Shown: positions 1 to 7,761 of the stretch, piece by piece
Position numbering within the stretch: position 1 is the first letter of the stretch
Layout: each line of letters starts with the position of its first letter
From: an uncultured Eubacterium sp.
GTDB lineage: Bacteria > Bacillota > Clostridia > Peptostreptococcales > Anaerovoracaceae
Assembly (NCBI GenBank): GCA_900542385.1
Contig: UQNP01000013.1
Span: 1 to 24,033, forward strand
DNA length: 24,033 bases
Direction of reading: 5' to 3'
Notes under the pieces: model-generated
Databases searched by the model: none
What the model was told of the DNA's origin: nothing
Seen by the model: the letters and a program-made list of their open reading frames with translations, nothing else
Made by a program: the position numbers and the translations under genes

Positions 1-15
1 GAGTCTTTGAAAATC

Positions 16-29
16 GTATAATCGTATAC
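16..29 (+). promoter_or_regulatory. candidate -10 box and palindrome at the left edge, upstream of aconitase
   Basis: A perfect TATAAT lies at 17-22. It sits inside the interrupted palindrome GTATA-ATCG-TATAC (16-29). A -35 box with normal spacing would fall just off the left end of the window, so only half of any promoter is visible. GTATAC-type palindromes are commonly bound by GntR/FCD regulators, and one is encoded downstream at 3414. Assigning the site to that regulator is inference. If real, the aconitase mRNA would have a leader of about 280 nt. Confidence 0.3.
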
Positions 30-135
30 AGAAATACCAAAATACAATCGGTCGCCAGCCTGCCAGTTCGTCAGTTTGCAAACCCGCAATTGAGCTCAAT
101 CGCTCCGCAGTCAACCCATAATCGGGCGCAGCCGC

Positions 136-199
136 TCGCAAACCTGCAAACCTGCAAACCTGCAAGCCCGCAAACTCACAAACTCACAAGCCCGCAAGG
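136..199. repeat. eight tandem 8-bp repeats, consensus CYGCAARC
   Basis: Eight consecutive octamers occupy 136-199. The units are TCGCAAAC, CTGCAAAC (twice), CTGCAAGC, CCGCAAAC, TCACAAAC, TCACAAGC and CCGCAAGG. Two related units (TTTGCAAAC and CCGCAATT) lie nearby at about 75-91, and a perfect 12-bp palindrome ATTGAGCTCAAT is at 89-100. The array is in the non-coding region before aconitase. The 67-codon open frame across it is low-complexity and has no good ribosome site, so I do not call it a gene. The rest of 1-300 shows no other recognisable feature. Confidence 0.75.
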
Positions 200-308
200 G
201 CCAAAAGCAGCCAAGATCGACGGCGATGGATTTAAATCAGATACAACGGACCGTAACAGGCCGCAATCAACCATAAAACACAGAAAAAAATGAGGAGGTA
301 TAACAACA

Positions 309-2228
309 ATGGGAAAAACACTTGCTTACAAGATCCTGGAAAATCATCTTATCGAGGGTGAGCTGAAACCCGGCGAGGAAATAACGATAAAGATAGACCA
401 GACACTGACACAGGACTCGACAGGAACGATGGTTTACCTGCAGCTTGAAGCCATGGAAGTGGACAGAGTAAAAACTGAGCTTTCAGTTGCATACATAGAC
501 CACAACACGCTTCAGACAGGATTCGAAAATGCAGACGACCACGAATTCATAAAGAGCGTAGCGAAAAGACACGGAGTGCTCTTTTCGAAGCCAGGCAATG
601 GTATCTGTCATCAGCTTCATCTTGAAAATTACGGAAAACCCGGAAAAACTCTTCTCGGCTCCGACAGCCATACACCTACAGGCGGCGGCCTCGGCATGAT
701 CGCTATAGGAGCAGGCGGACTTGACGTTGCGGTTGCAATGGCAAAGGGCACTTACAGCCTTATAGCGCCGAAAGTAGTGAAGGTAGAGCTCAAAGGCGCT
801 CTCAGACCATGGGTATCCGCTAAAGATATAATCCTCTATGTACTCAAGCAGCTTACAGTAAAAGGCGGCGTAGGGAAGATAATTGAATACACAGGCGAAG
901 GAGTTAAGAGCCTTTCCGTTACTGACAGAGCAACCATAACCAATATGGGAGCAGAGCTCGGTGCGACCACTTCCGTATTCCCAAGCGATGAAAACACAAG
1001 GGAATATCTGAGACAGGAAGGCAGAGAAGAAGATTACACGCCAATGAGCGCAGACGAAGACGCCGTATACGATGAAGAGCTGATCGTAGATCTCGACGCC
1101 CTGACTCCGCTGGCTGCAATGCCTCACAGCCCTGACAACGTTGACAGCGTTGAACACATAGGAGGAATAAAGGTGGATCAGGTTGCGATCGGAAGCTGCA
1201 CCAACTCATCCTACACAGACCTGATGAAAGTCGCAGCGATCCTCAAAGGCAAGAAAGTTCATCCTGACGTAAGCCTCGTTATATCGCCGGGATCAAGCAA
1301 GATCCTCGCTAAGATGGCGCAGAACGGAGCGCTTGCAGACATCATAAATTCAGGAGCAAGGATCATAGAAAATGCCTGCGGACCATGTATAGGAATGGGA
1401 CAGTCGCCTAAATCAGGAGCAGTTTCCCTCAGAACATTCAACAGAAACTTTAAAGGAAGGAGCGGCACCCTGGACGCAGATGTTTACCTGGTAAGCCCTG
1501 AAACAGCAGCGATATCGGCAGTAAAAGGCGTTCTCACCGACGGTATGGCTTCGGGAGAGGAACTTCCTGATATACAGGCAACTGATTTTACCCCTAACGA
1601 TAATTTCATAGTTTATCCAAAGGGATACGATAAGAAAAACACTGAAGTTGCAATGGGACCGAATATCAAGCCGTTCCCGAGAAATACAGCTCTGCCTGAA
1701 ACAGTTGAAGCAAAAGTCGTTCTCCATGCCGGAGACAACATCACGACTGACGACATTATGCCTTCAGATTCAAGACTTCTGCCGTACAGATCCAATATAC
1801 CTCATCTTGCAAATTACTGCTTCGAAAAAATCGACAGCGGATTCTCGGCAAGATGTAAGGAAGCAGGCAAATGCGCCATCGTAGGCGGCGAAAACTACGG
1901 ACAGGGAAGCAGCCGTGAGCACGCGGCGCTCGCACCGCTTTATCTCGGAGTGAAATTCGTAATGGCGAAATCATTTGCGAGGATACACAGATCAAACCTG
2001 ATAAACAGCGGCATCATGCCTCTCGTATTCGAAGATCCTGCGGATTACGACGATTTCAGCATAGGAGATACTCTCGTGATCGAAAATGCGCCTGAACAGG
2101 TAAAATCCGGCAGCGTGGAAGTGAAAAACACGACGACAGGTAAGACCTATAAAACAAAGACTAATTTCTCAGAACTTGAGATCGCGCTGATACTTAAAGG
2201 CGGAAAGATAAATTACATGAAAGGTTAG
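309..2228 (+). CDS. aconitate hydratase
   Basis: Aconitase interconverts citrate and isocitrate through cis-aconitate using a cytoplasmic [4Fe-4S] cluster. The 639-residue protein carries the substrate motif GSDSHT (117-122), three cluster cysteines (Cys297 in GSCTNS, then Cys357 and Cys360 in ACGPC), and the swivelling C-terminal domain with GSSREHAA (533-540), whose Ser-Arg pair is part of the active site. The length fits the short bacterial form rather than the roughly 900-residue AcnA. The start follows GAGGAGG at 292-298 with a 10-nt gap. It is 10 nt ahead of the isocitrate dehydrogenase-type gene, so the two form an operon making 2-oxoglutarate from citrate, probably for glutamate synthesis in an anaerobe with an incomplete cycle. 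The family also contains homoaconitase and isopropylmalate isomerase, but the single-chain layout and neighbour favour aconitase. Confidence 0.95.
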   Translation: MGKTLAYKILENHLIEGELKPGEEITIKIDQTLTQDSTGTMVYLQLEAMEVDRVKTELSVAYIDHNTLQTGFENADDHEFIKSVAKRHGVLFSKPGNGICHQLHLENYGKPGKTLLGSDSHTPTGGGLGMIAIGAGGLDVAVAMAKGTYSLIAPKVVKVELKGALRPWVSAKDIILYVLKQLTVKGGVGKIIEYTGEGVKSLSVTDRATITNMGAELGATTSVFPSDENTREYLRQEGREEDYTPMSADEDAVYDEELIVDLDALTPLAAMPHSPDNVDSVEHIGGIKVDQVAIGSCTNSSYTDLMKVAAILKGKKVHPDVSLVISPGSSKILAKMAQNGALADIINSGARIIENACGPCIGMGQSPKSGAVSLRTFNRNFKGRSGTLDADVYLVSPETAAISAVKGVLTDGMASGEELPDIQATDFTPNDNFIVYPKGYDKKNTEVAMGPNIKPFPRNTALPETVEAKVVLHAGDNITTDDIMPSDSRLLPYRSNIPHLANYCFEKIDSGFSARCKEAGKCAIVGGENYGQGSSREHAALAPLYLGVKFVMAKSFARIHRSNLINSGIMPLVFEDPADYDDFSIGDTLVIENAPEQVKSGSVEVKNTTTGKTYKTKTNFSELEIALILKGGKINYMKG

Positions 2229-2238
2229 GTGAATTGAA

Positions 2239-3369
2239 ATGGAGTACTTGAAAGCATTTGAAACTATAGTAAAAGAACAGCTTGAGAGAGTGGAGAGAAT
2301 GAAAAACGCTCCTCAGTCGACTGATTATAAGAGCCTCGATAAGATCATAGTAGGTATCATAGACGGAGACGGCATAGGCCCTATCATCACTCAGTCATGC
2401 AAAAAGATCCTCGAACATCTTCTCGCCGATGAGATCGCGGCAGGAAAGATCGAGCTTCGCGACATAGAAGGACTGACTATAGAAAACCGTGTTGAAAAGA
2501 TGGAAACAGTACCGGCAGATGTGCTTGCGGCAGTCAAGGAATGTCATGTACTGCTCAAAGGACCTACGATGACTCCTGGAAAAGGCGATAATATGCCTAA
2601 TCTGGAAAGCGCAAATGTAAAACTCAGAAAGGAACTGGATCTTTTCGCCAACGTAAGACCTGTATCGATACCTGAAAAGAATATCAACTGGACATTCTTT
2701 AGAGAAAACACTGAAGGCGAGTATGCACTTGGAAGCCAGGGCGTGGATATTAACGACGATATTTCCATGGATTTCAAAGTGACTACGACCATAGGAACGA
2801 CTCGTCTTGCAAGAGCGGCATTTGAATTTGCAAAAGCAAACGGTAATCAGAGAGTTACCATAGTTACTAAAGCTAATATCATGAAAAAAACTGACGGTAA
2901 ATTCCTCTCGCTGTGCTATGAAGTAGCGAAAGATTATCCTGAGATCGAAGTTGATGATTACTACGTTGACATCACTGCGGCAAACCTTATAAAAGAGCCG
3001 GCAAACAGCAAGTTCAATGTATTCATCCTGCCTAACCTTTACGGAGATATAATTACAGACGAAGCCGCTCAGATGCAGGGCGGTGTGGGTACAGCAGGAA
3101 GCATCAACCAGGGCGGAAGATATGCTATGTTTGAAGCTATCCACGGATCTGCTCCGAGGATGATCACAGAAGGCAGAGGACAGTATGCAAATCCGTCCAG
3201 CATAACGAGAGCAGCTGCCATGATGCTTAGACATATAGGATATGCAGATCAGGCGGCAGCCCTTGATAAAGCCCTTGACGAGGCACTGGACGGCCTTAAC
3301 ATGACTTCAAACAGCCAGGGCAATTCGACAGATGACTTTACGAAGTTTGTTATAGAACATCTTAAATAG
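2239..3369 (+). CDS. isocitrate/isopropylmalate-family dehydrogenase, probably isocitrate dehydrogenase
   Basis: A beta-decarboxylating dehydrogenase of 376 residues. After an N-terminal extension of about 35 residues, the core begins with the IDGDGIGP motif (41-48). The substrate arginines are seen in KLRKELDLFANVRP (Arg130, Arg140), the metal aspartates in LYGDIITD (Asp270, Asp274), and the coenzyme loop in HGSAPRMI followed by YANPSS. Position next to aconitase indicates oxidative decarboxylation of isocitrate to 2-oxoglutarate. The loop residue after HGSAP is Arg, neither the Asp typical of NAD enzymes nor the Lys of E. coli NADP-dependent Icd, so coenzyme preference cannot be read from the motif. 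Isopropylmalate dehydrogenase is less likely because no leucine genes are nearby. Confidence 0.85.
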   Translation: MEYLKAFETIVKEQLERVERMKNAPQSTDYKSLDKIIVGIIDGDGIGPIITQSCKKILEHLLADEIAAGKIELRDIEGLTIENRVEKMETVPADVLAAVKECHVLLKGPTMTPGKGDNMPNLESANVKLRKELDLFANVRPVSIPEKNINWTFFRENTEGEYALGSQGVDINDDISMDFKVTTTIGTTRLARAAFEFAKANGNQRVTIVTKANIMKKTDGKFLSLCYEVAKDYPEIEVDDYYVDITAANLIKEPANSKFNVFILPNLYGDIITDEAAQMQGGVGTAGSINQGGRYAMFEAIHGSAPRMITEGRGQYANPSSITRAAAMMLRHIGYADQAAALDKALDEALDGLNMTSNSQGNSTDDFTKFVIEHLK

Positions 3370-3380
3370 ATCAAAGACAT

Positions 3381-3394
3381 ATATCGGACGATAT
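3381..3394. promoter_or_regulatory. perfect palindrome ATATCG-GA-CGATAT, possible operator
   Basis: Two 6-bp arms, perfectly complementary around a 2-bp centre, lie in the 44-bp gap between the dehydrogenase stop and the GntR start. Autoregulation by the GntR/FCD protein is plausible from position, but its recognition sequence is unknown. Confidence 0.3.
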
Positions 3395-3413
3395 CAGGTA
3401 AAAGGAGCAGGTT

Positions 3414-4079
3414 ATGGTACTGTACAAGCATTCTGATGACCCGAACACCAACGCTCCCATTTCCACTGGAGTGCTCGGCAAGATCCAAAAGGATATACTG
3501 ACCGGGAAGCTCAAACCGGGACAGAAACTTGTCGAGCAGGAACTGTGCAGGGAATACAAGGTGAGCAGGACACCGGTAAGGGAAGCTCTCAGACAGCTTG
3601 AAACCGATGGGCTTGTAGAGAATATCCTCAACAGAGGCGCTTTTGTCATAGGCATGAGCCGTCAGGACTATGAGGATATGTTTGAACTTCGTAAGATTTA
3701 TGAGGTTCAGGCAACTAAATGGGCGATAGAGAGAATAGACGAAGAAGAAATGGACCGGCTTGAAGAGACTTTTGAGTTTATGGAATTCTATACGCTCAGA
3801 AATGATATAGACAAAATGCTCACCATAAACACGGGATTTCATCAGGTAATATATGATGCGTCCCACAACAGGATGCTAAAAAAGATGTTGTCATCGTATC
3901 AGACATTTCTCAAGTATAAAGGGCAGGAATCGGTATACGACGATAATTATCTTTCTACTGTGCTTGAAGAACATAGAGCTATATTCAAGGCATTTAAAGA
4001 CAAAGATGTGAAAACCGGAGCGCTGGCTATGGAAATACATATAGACAGGGCAAAGGAACGCCGCTGCGGTAGCCTGTAG
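3414..4079 (+). CDS. GntR-family transcriptional regulator (FadR/FCD subfamily)
   Basis: A one-component DNA-binding regulator of 221 residues. The N-terminal winged helix-turn-helix (about 18-80) has the family signature SRTPVREALRQLETDGLV (51-68) and the wing NRGAFV. The rest is an all-helical FCD ligand domain with likely metal/ligand histidines His143, His187 and His209. The start follows GGAG in aaaaggagcagg with normal spacing. It lies 44 bp after the dehydrogenase with the same orientation and ends in a strong terminator, so it probably ends the acn-icd operon. Control of that operon in response to an organic acid is inferred from the FCD subfamily and the context. No ligand can be named. 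Confidence 0.9.
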   Translation: MVLYKHSDDPNTNAPISTGVLGKIQKDILTGKLKPGQKLVEQELCREYKVSRTPVREALRQLETDGLVENILNRGAFVIGMSRQDYEDMFELRKIYEVQATKWAIERIDEEEMDRLEETFEFMEFYTLRNDIDKMLTINTGFHQVIYDASHNRMLKKMLSSYQTFLKYKGQESVYDDNYLSTVLEEHRAIFKAFKDKDVKTGALAMEIHIDRAKERRCGSL

Positions 4080-4089
4080 ACTCGCAGCA

Positions 4090-4134
4090 AACACCTTGAT
4101 TTCCATATTCATATGGAGATCGAGGTGTTTTTTT
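4090..4134 (+). terminator. rho-independent terminator after the GntR gene
   Basis: The long stem AACACCTTGATTTCCATAT pairs with ATATGGAGATCGAGGTGTT across a 2-nt loop, allowing two G-T pairs. A run of seven to eight T follows. It closes the aconitase-dehydrogenase-GntR operon. Confidence 0.9.
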
Positions 4135-4162
4135 GTGTGCATCGTTATTTTATTTCTGTTTT

Positions 4163-4178
4163 CGGCATAATTATTGCA
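4163..4178 (+). promoter_or_regulatory. candidate sigma-54 promoter before the activator gene
   Basis: CGGCATAATTATTGCA keeps the sigma-54 GG (4164-4165) and GC (4176-4177) exactly 10 nt apart, with TTGCA at the -12 element. The -24 element is CGGCAT rather than TGGCAC. It is about 100 bp upstream of the activator start, so the activator may regulate itself. No CGTGGA sites like those at 5767 are seen above it, which lowers confidence. Confidence 0.45.
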
Positions 4179-4280
4179 TTGTATTTGTATAAAAGCAGGC
4201 TTACATTAGTAAATATATATTTTCAGGCGGCAGCGGACATGACATACAGGTAGATGATTTTAAAAGAAAGGAGATGGAAT

Positions 4281-5738
4281 ATGACAAAAAAACGACCAAA
4301 GACTGAAAACAAAGACGGGAAAGAAAAGAGCGTCAGAGGCAGCTCGTTCAACGGATTTGACTCTGAAGAAGAGTATTGTTCCGTTATAGAAACTGCATTT
4401 GAAACTTCCCTTGCAGGGGTTTGTATCTACGATCAAGAGGGACATTTTGTACATCACAACAAGATGCACGAAGATATATCAGGATATACGAACGATATGC
4501 TGGAGTCATTTACCGCCTACGATCTGGAACGCATGGAGAAAGAGGGTTTATCTTCGACGGCGATGGTTTTAAAGGACGGGAAAGAAGTGATATTTGAGCA
4601 GAATATGATCCCCACAAGCAAGCAGTTTATAACGAAAGGAGTACCCTGGAGAGATGAAAAGGGCGATATAAAATATGTTATATCGAGCATAGTTGATATT
4701 GAAAAACTCATAGAAATGCGCAATATGATGAGGAAAGAAACTCGTGCTGTAAGCGAGGAGCTTAAGATCGCTGTAAAAGATATGCTGGAAGAAAATGAAG
4801 ATAAGTTCATATACCACAGTTATTCAGTGAAAAGCATCGTGGAAAAGATATTCCAGATAAAAGACTCAGATGCGACGGTGCTGCTTCTCGGTGAGTCAGG
4901 GACCGGCAAAGAACTTATCGCGAAGATGATACATGAGCAGAGCGGCAGAAAGGATGAAAAGCTGGTTAAGATCAATTGCAGCGCAATCCCTGAATCCCTG
5001 ATGGAATCAGAGATGTTCGGCTATGAAGCAGGCAGTTTTACAGGAGGCAGTGCGAAAGGAAAGAAAGGACTGTTGGAACATGCCGACCATGGTACGGTGC
5101 TGCTTGATGAAGTAGGGGATATGCCCCTCGATCTTCAGGCAAAAATGCTGAGAGTGCTGCAGGAAAAAGAAATACAGAAGATTGGCAGGAATGAGCCGAT
5201 CAAGATAGATATAAGATTCATAGCAGCAACTAATCAGGATCTTAAAAAAATGGTGGAGGAGGGGAAGTTCAGGAGAGATCTTTATTACAGGCTCAACGTT
5301 GTATCCATCACCGTCCCGCCTTTAAGACAGCGTAAAGAAGATATTCCTATCTTAGCAAATTATTTTGTAGACAGGTATAACAGGAAATACAGGCTGAACC
5401 GAAAAATATCCAAGGAAGCTGTTGCGTGCATGGTCAATATGCCTTTCTACGGCAATATAAGAGAACTGGAAAATCTCGTAGAACGACTTGTATTGTTTGC
5501 AAAAGACAATGAAATAACTCTGAAAGATATTGAAATGCTGGGGATCGATACCATCGATGGTGTAAAGGGGAATATGGCAGATGTGGAGAGCATGGGATTG
5601 AAACTTGCTATGGAAGAATACGAAAAGGAGATACTGGCTTCATGCATTAAAAAATACGGAAGTGCCAGAAAAGCAGCGGAAGTATTGAAAATAGATCATT
5701 CGACTGTTTCAAAGAAAATAAAAAAATACGGTCTTTGA
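4281..5738 (+). CDS. sigma-54-dependent transcriptional activator (PAS, AAA+, HTH)
   Basis: An enhancer-binding protein of 485 residues that uses ATP hydrolysis to open sigma-54 promoters. Domain order is a PAS sensor (about 34-145), a coiled linker, an AAA+ domain (about 175-405) and a C-terminal TyrR/Fis-like HTH (450-485, SARKAAEVLKIDHSTVSKKI). Visible motifs are Walker A GESGTGKE (204-211), Walker B VLLDE (273-277) and the arginine-finger region RRDLYYRL (331-338). The sigma-54 contact loop reads GSFTGG rather than the usual GAFTGA. I chose the ATG at 4281, 7 nt after AAAGGAG (4267-4273), over an upstream in-frame ATG at 4254. Its position before a sigma-54 promoter and a transport/hydrolase operon makes it the likely activator of that operon. 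The PAS ligand is unknown and may be a substrate or product of the operon. Confidence 0.93.
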   Translation: MTKKRPKTENKDGKEKSVRGSSFNGFDSEEEYCSVIETAFETSLAGVCIYDQEGHFVHHNKMHEDISGYTNDMLESFTAYDLERMEKEGLSSTAMVLKDGKEVIFEQNMIPTSKQFITKGVPWRDEKGDIKYVISSIVDIEKLIEMRNMMRKETRAVSEELKIAVKDMLEENEDKFIYHSYSVKSIVEKIFQIKDSDATVLLLGESGTGKELIAKMIHEQSGRKDEKLVKINCSAIPESLMESEMFGYEAGSFTGGSAKGKKGLLEHADHGTVLLDEVGDMPLDLQAKMLRVLQEKEIQKIGRNEPIKIDIRFIAATNQDLKKMVEEGKFRRDLYYRLNVVSITVPPLRQRKEDIPILANYFVDRYNRKYRLNRKISKEAVACMVNMPFYGNIRELENLVERLVLFAKDNEITLKDIEMLGIDTIDGVKGNMADVESMGLKLAMEEYEKEILASCIKKYGSARKAAEVLKIDHSTVSKKIKKYGL

Positions 5739-5766
5739 TGTGTTTTCAAAGCAGATAAGAGACTGG

Positions 5767-5846
5767 CGTGGAAAAGCATCCACGATCTGGACAATATTCC
5801 ACGGCTTGAAAACCAGTAAAAAGACAATATCTAAAGAGTGCGTGGA
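5767..5846. promoter_or_regulatory. candidate enhancer sites for the sigma-54 activator (CGTGGA repeats)
   Basis: A perfect inverted repeat CGTGGA-N6-TCCACG lies at 5767-5784. Further half-sites are TCCACG at 5798-5803 and CGTGGA at 5841-5846. The cluster sits about 90-170 bp upstream of the -24/-12 promoter, the usual distance for enhancer binding by AAA+ activators. A second inverted pair (GTTTTCAAAGC at 5742-5752 and GCTTGAAAAC at 5804-5813) brackets part of the cluster. No T-run follows, so this is not an obvious terminator. Assignment to the activator at 4281 is inference. Confidence 0.5.
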
Positions 5847-5930
5847 TAAAAAGCAACAGGAAAGTGCCGATTAAAATATCAGATAACTCAAAAAAATACA
5901 AAAACGGAGAAATTTCAATATTTTTTGAAT

Positions 5931-5946
5931 TGGCACGGTAATTGCT
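5931..5946 (+). promoter_or_regulatory. sigma-54 (-24/-12) promoter of the symporter-peptidase-amidohydrolase operon
   Basis: TGGCACGGTAATTGCT matches the sigma-54 consensus TGGCAC-N5-TTGCW without mismatch. GG (5932-5933) and GC (5944-5945) are separated by exactly 10 nt. It is 38 bp upstream of the first gene, directly after an enhancer-binding-protein gene. Confidence 0.88.
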
Positions 5947-5984
5947 ATTTATATAGGCGAAAAAATTTTTAAGGAGGTAAAAAC

Positions 5985-6254
5985 ATGAATGAAGAAGTTA
6001 AATCCGTTGAAAAGACCGAAAATAAAGAGCTGAAAATGAAGGCTACAGTCATGGCAAGACCGAGAAAGCCGAAAGAAGTTATTATTTTTATTTTAATGAT
6101 ACTGGTTATTTTAAGTGTGATCGTACCCTTTGTGAACGTTTTGAATGTTCCTACACTGATACTGGGAATGCCGGTGCTGATGTTCTGGTCAATAATGATA
6201 ATCCCGATCGTTACGTTGATACTTATCTTAGCATATAAATGGGAGGTGCACTGA
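5985..6254 (+). CDS. small two-helix membrane protein, probable symporter accessory subunit
   Basis: The 89-residue protein has a charged, lysine-rich N-terminus (about 1-27, MNEEVKSVEKTENK) and two hydrophobic segments (about 31-52 and 57-84). It is preceded by a strong AAGGAGG. Its stop codon overlaps the next start (TGATG), so the two are translationally coupled. Small two-helix proteins encoded just before solute:sodium symporters occur elsewhere (the YhdT-PanF pair is one example), so an assembly or partner role is likely. No motif gives the function directly and I do not recognise a named family with certainty. Confidence 0.75.
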   Translation: MNEEVKSVEKTENKELKMKATVMARPRKPKEVIIFILMILVILSVIVPFVNVLNVPTLILGMPVLMFWSIMIIPIVTLILILAYKWEVH

Positions 6255-7741
6255 TGGCTAATTGGATATTACCTTTTGCGATTACCATTACATATACCGT
6301 GATAACGGTAATAATGGGTATTCGCGCCAAGGGAAAAATGGATATGAACAAAGTTGAAAACTGGTCTGTTACAGGAAACACTCTTGGCGTATTTGTAATG
6401 ATATTTCTCATAGGAGCGGGCAACGTCAGCGCGTATACCTTCATGGGCTCGCCGGGATGGGGCTGGGCTTACGGCGTTCCGGCGTTTTACGTTGTAGTAT
6501 ATCTTACCCTCATGGCATTTACCGCTTATCTGTTCAATCCGAGAGTGGCGAAGCTTTCGCAGTATCATAAGATGATAACTCAGGCTGAAGGCATAGGCGT
6601 GAGGTATGAAAGTAAATGGGTAAGAGTCGCCGCCGGATTTGTAGGAGCATTTTCACTCGTATATCTCGCTATGGTACAGATAATCGGATGCGGATATATT
6701 CTCAATATAATGAGTGGTGGACATATACCGGTTGAGATAGGTGAGCTGATAATTACAGTTGCCATATTCTCATATATCTTTACAAGCGGACTTAAAGCGA
6801 TAGGCTGGACCAACGTATTTCAGGGAATACTCATGTTTGTGCTGTCCTTTGGAGTGGGCGGAGTACTCATATATAAGACGACGGGCGGACTTAATCTTGA
6901 AGAAGTATTTATGCATGTGAGAGAGATAAGCTCTGATTATCTGACGCTTCCTGGCATGGGAGATACCATGTCTCCTGTATTCTGGTCCACGTCGATACTC
7001 ATAAGCGTGTTTGCATTCTGGCCGTCTTACTGGACTTCGGCATCAGGCGGAAAATCTGTTAAAGAAGTAAGAAAGACTGTTTTATTCGTACCTGTTTATT
7101 ATCTGGTAATGGTGCCGATGATAATTGTTGGATTCGTATGCATATATGCTTATCCTGAATATACCGGTGAAATGGATAAGATCGCTATAAACTTTGCTCT
7201 TGAAGAATTGCCTTGGTGGCTGTCAGGACTTCTCGGAGCAGGAGTATTAGCTGCGGCGCAGTCATCCAGTGAAATGCATTTTCATACGACGGCGCTTACG
7301 TTGTCCCATGATGTTATCTCTCCTCTAAGGAAAAATAATACTCCTGAGAAAGAAGGAAAGACGCAGAGAATGCTTCTTATACCAATAATGTTCCTCATAG
7401 TTTTACCTCTTGCGATAATCAATCCTTCCAACCTTGTTTACTTATATCTCGTAGCATACGGCTTTGTAAGTCAGCTTGCACCTATGATAATAGGTCTGTT
7501 TATGTGGCCGAGAGGCACTAAAGCAGGAGCCATGGCCGGTCTTATAGCAGGAATAATCGTTGTATGTCTCTGCAACTTCGTCTGGGCAAATCCTCTGGGC
7601 ATACATGCAGGTATCTGGGGATTCTTCTTCAATATCCCTATATTTATTATCGTAAGTCTGTTCACAAAACCTGCGAAGAAAGAGACTCTTGAGATATTCT
7701 ACGATAAGAAGATAATGGATAACTTGTATAAAGAAGCTTAG
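6254..7741 (+). CDS. sodium:solute symporter (SSS family)
   Basis: A polytopic inner-membrane transporter of 495 residues with about 12-13 hydrophobic segments, expected to import a small organic solute with Na+. Family features include the early GNVSAYTFMGSPGWGWAYG stretch and the FWPSYWTSASGGKSVKEVRKT loop, characteristic of the pantothenate/proline-type SSS group. I chose the ATG at 6254, which overlaps the previous stop and lies 7 nt after GGGAGG; the frame extends upstream to 6239, but that start would lie inside the upstream gene. The peptidase gene follows 20 bp later and then an amidohydrolase, so the cargo is probably a peptide-like or amide compound hydrolysed inside the cell. The substrate cannot be read from sequence. 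Confidence 0.9.
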   Translation: MANWILPFAITITYTVITVIMGIRAKGKMDMNKVENWSVTGNTLGVFVMIFLIGAGNVSAYTFMGSPGWGWAYGVPAFYVVVYLTLMAFTAYLFNPRVAKLSQYHKMITQAEGIGVRYESKWVRVAAGFVGAFSLVYLAMVQIIGCGYILNIMSGGHIPVEIGELIITVAIFSYIFTSGLKAIGWTNVFQGILMFVLSFGVGGVLIYKTTGGLNLEEVFMHVREISSDYLTLPGMGDTMSPVFWSTSILISVFAFWPSYWTSASGGKSVKEVRKTVLFVPVYYLVMVPMIIVGFVCIYAYPEYTGEMDKIAINFALEELPWWLSGLLGAGVLAAAQSSSEMHFHTTALTLSHDVISPLRKNNTPEKEGKTQRMLLIPIMFLIVLPLAIINPSNLVYLYLVAYGFVSQLAPMIIGLFMWPRGTKAGAMAGLIAGIIVVCLCNFVWANPLGIHAGIWGFFFNIPIFIIVSLFTKPAKKETLEIFYDKKIMDNLYKEA

Positions 7742-7761
7742 ATAAGCGAAGGGAAAAGGAC

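Noticed and set aside
90..293. 67-codon frame before aconitase
   Set aside because: It is low-complexity, driven by the octamer repeats, and has no ribosome site at its ATG.
483..1157. Long antisense frame within aconitase, and similar antisense frames in other large genes
   Set aside because: They lie opposite clearly conserved proteins, lack ribosome sites and look like codon-bias shadows.
5742..5813. Inverted repeats after the activator gene as a terminator
   Set aside because: The pairing is interrupted by a large bulge and no T-run follows. The CGTGGA repeats and their distance from the sigma-54 promoter fit enhancer sites better.
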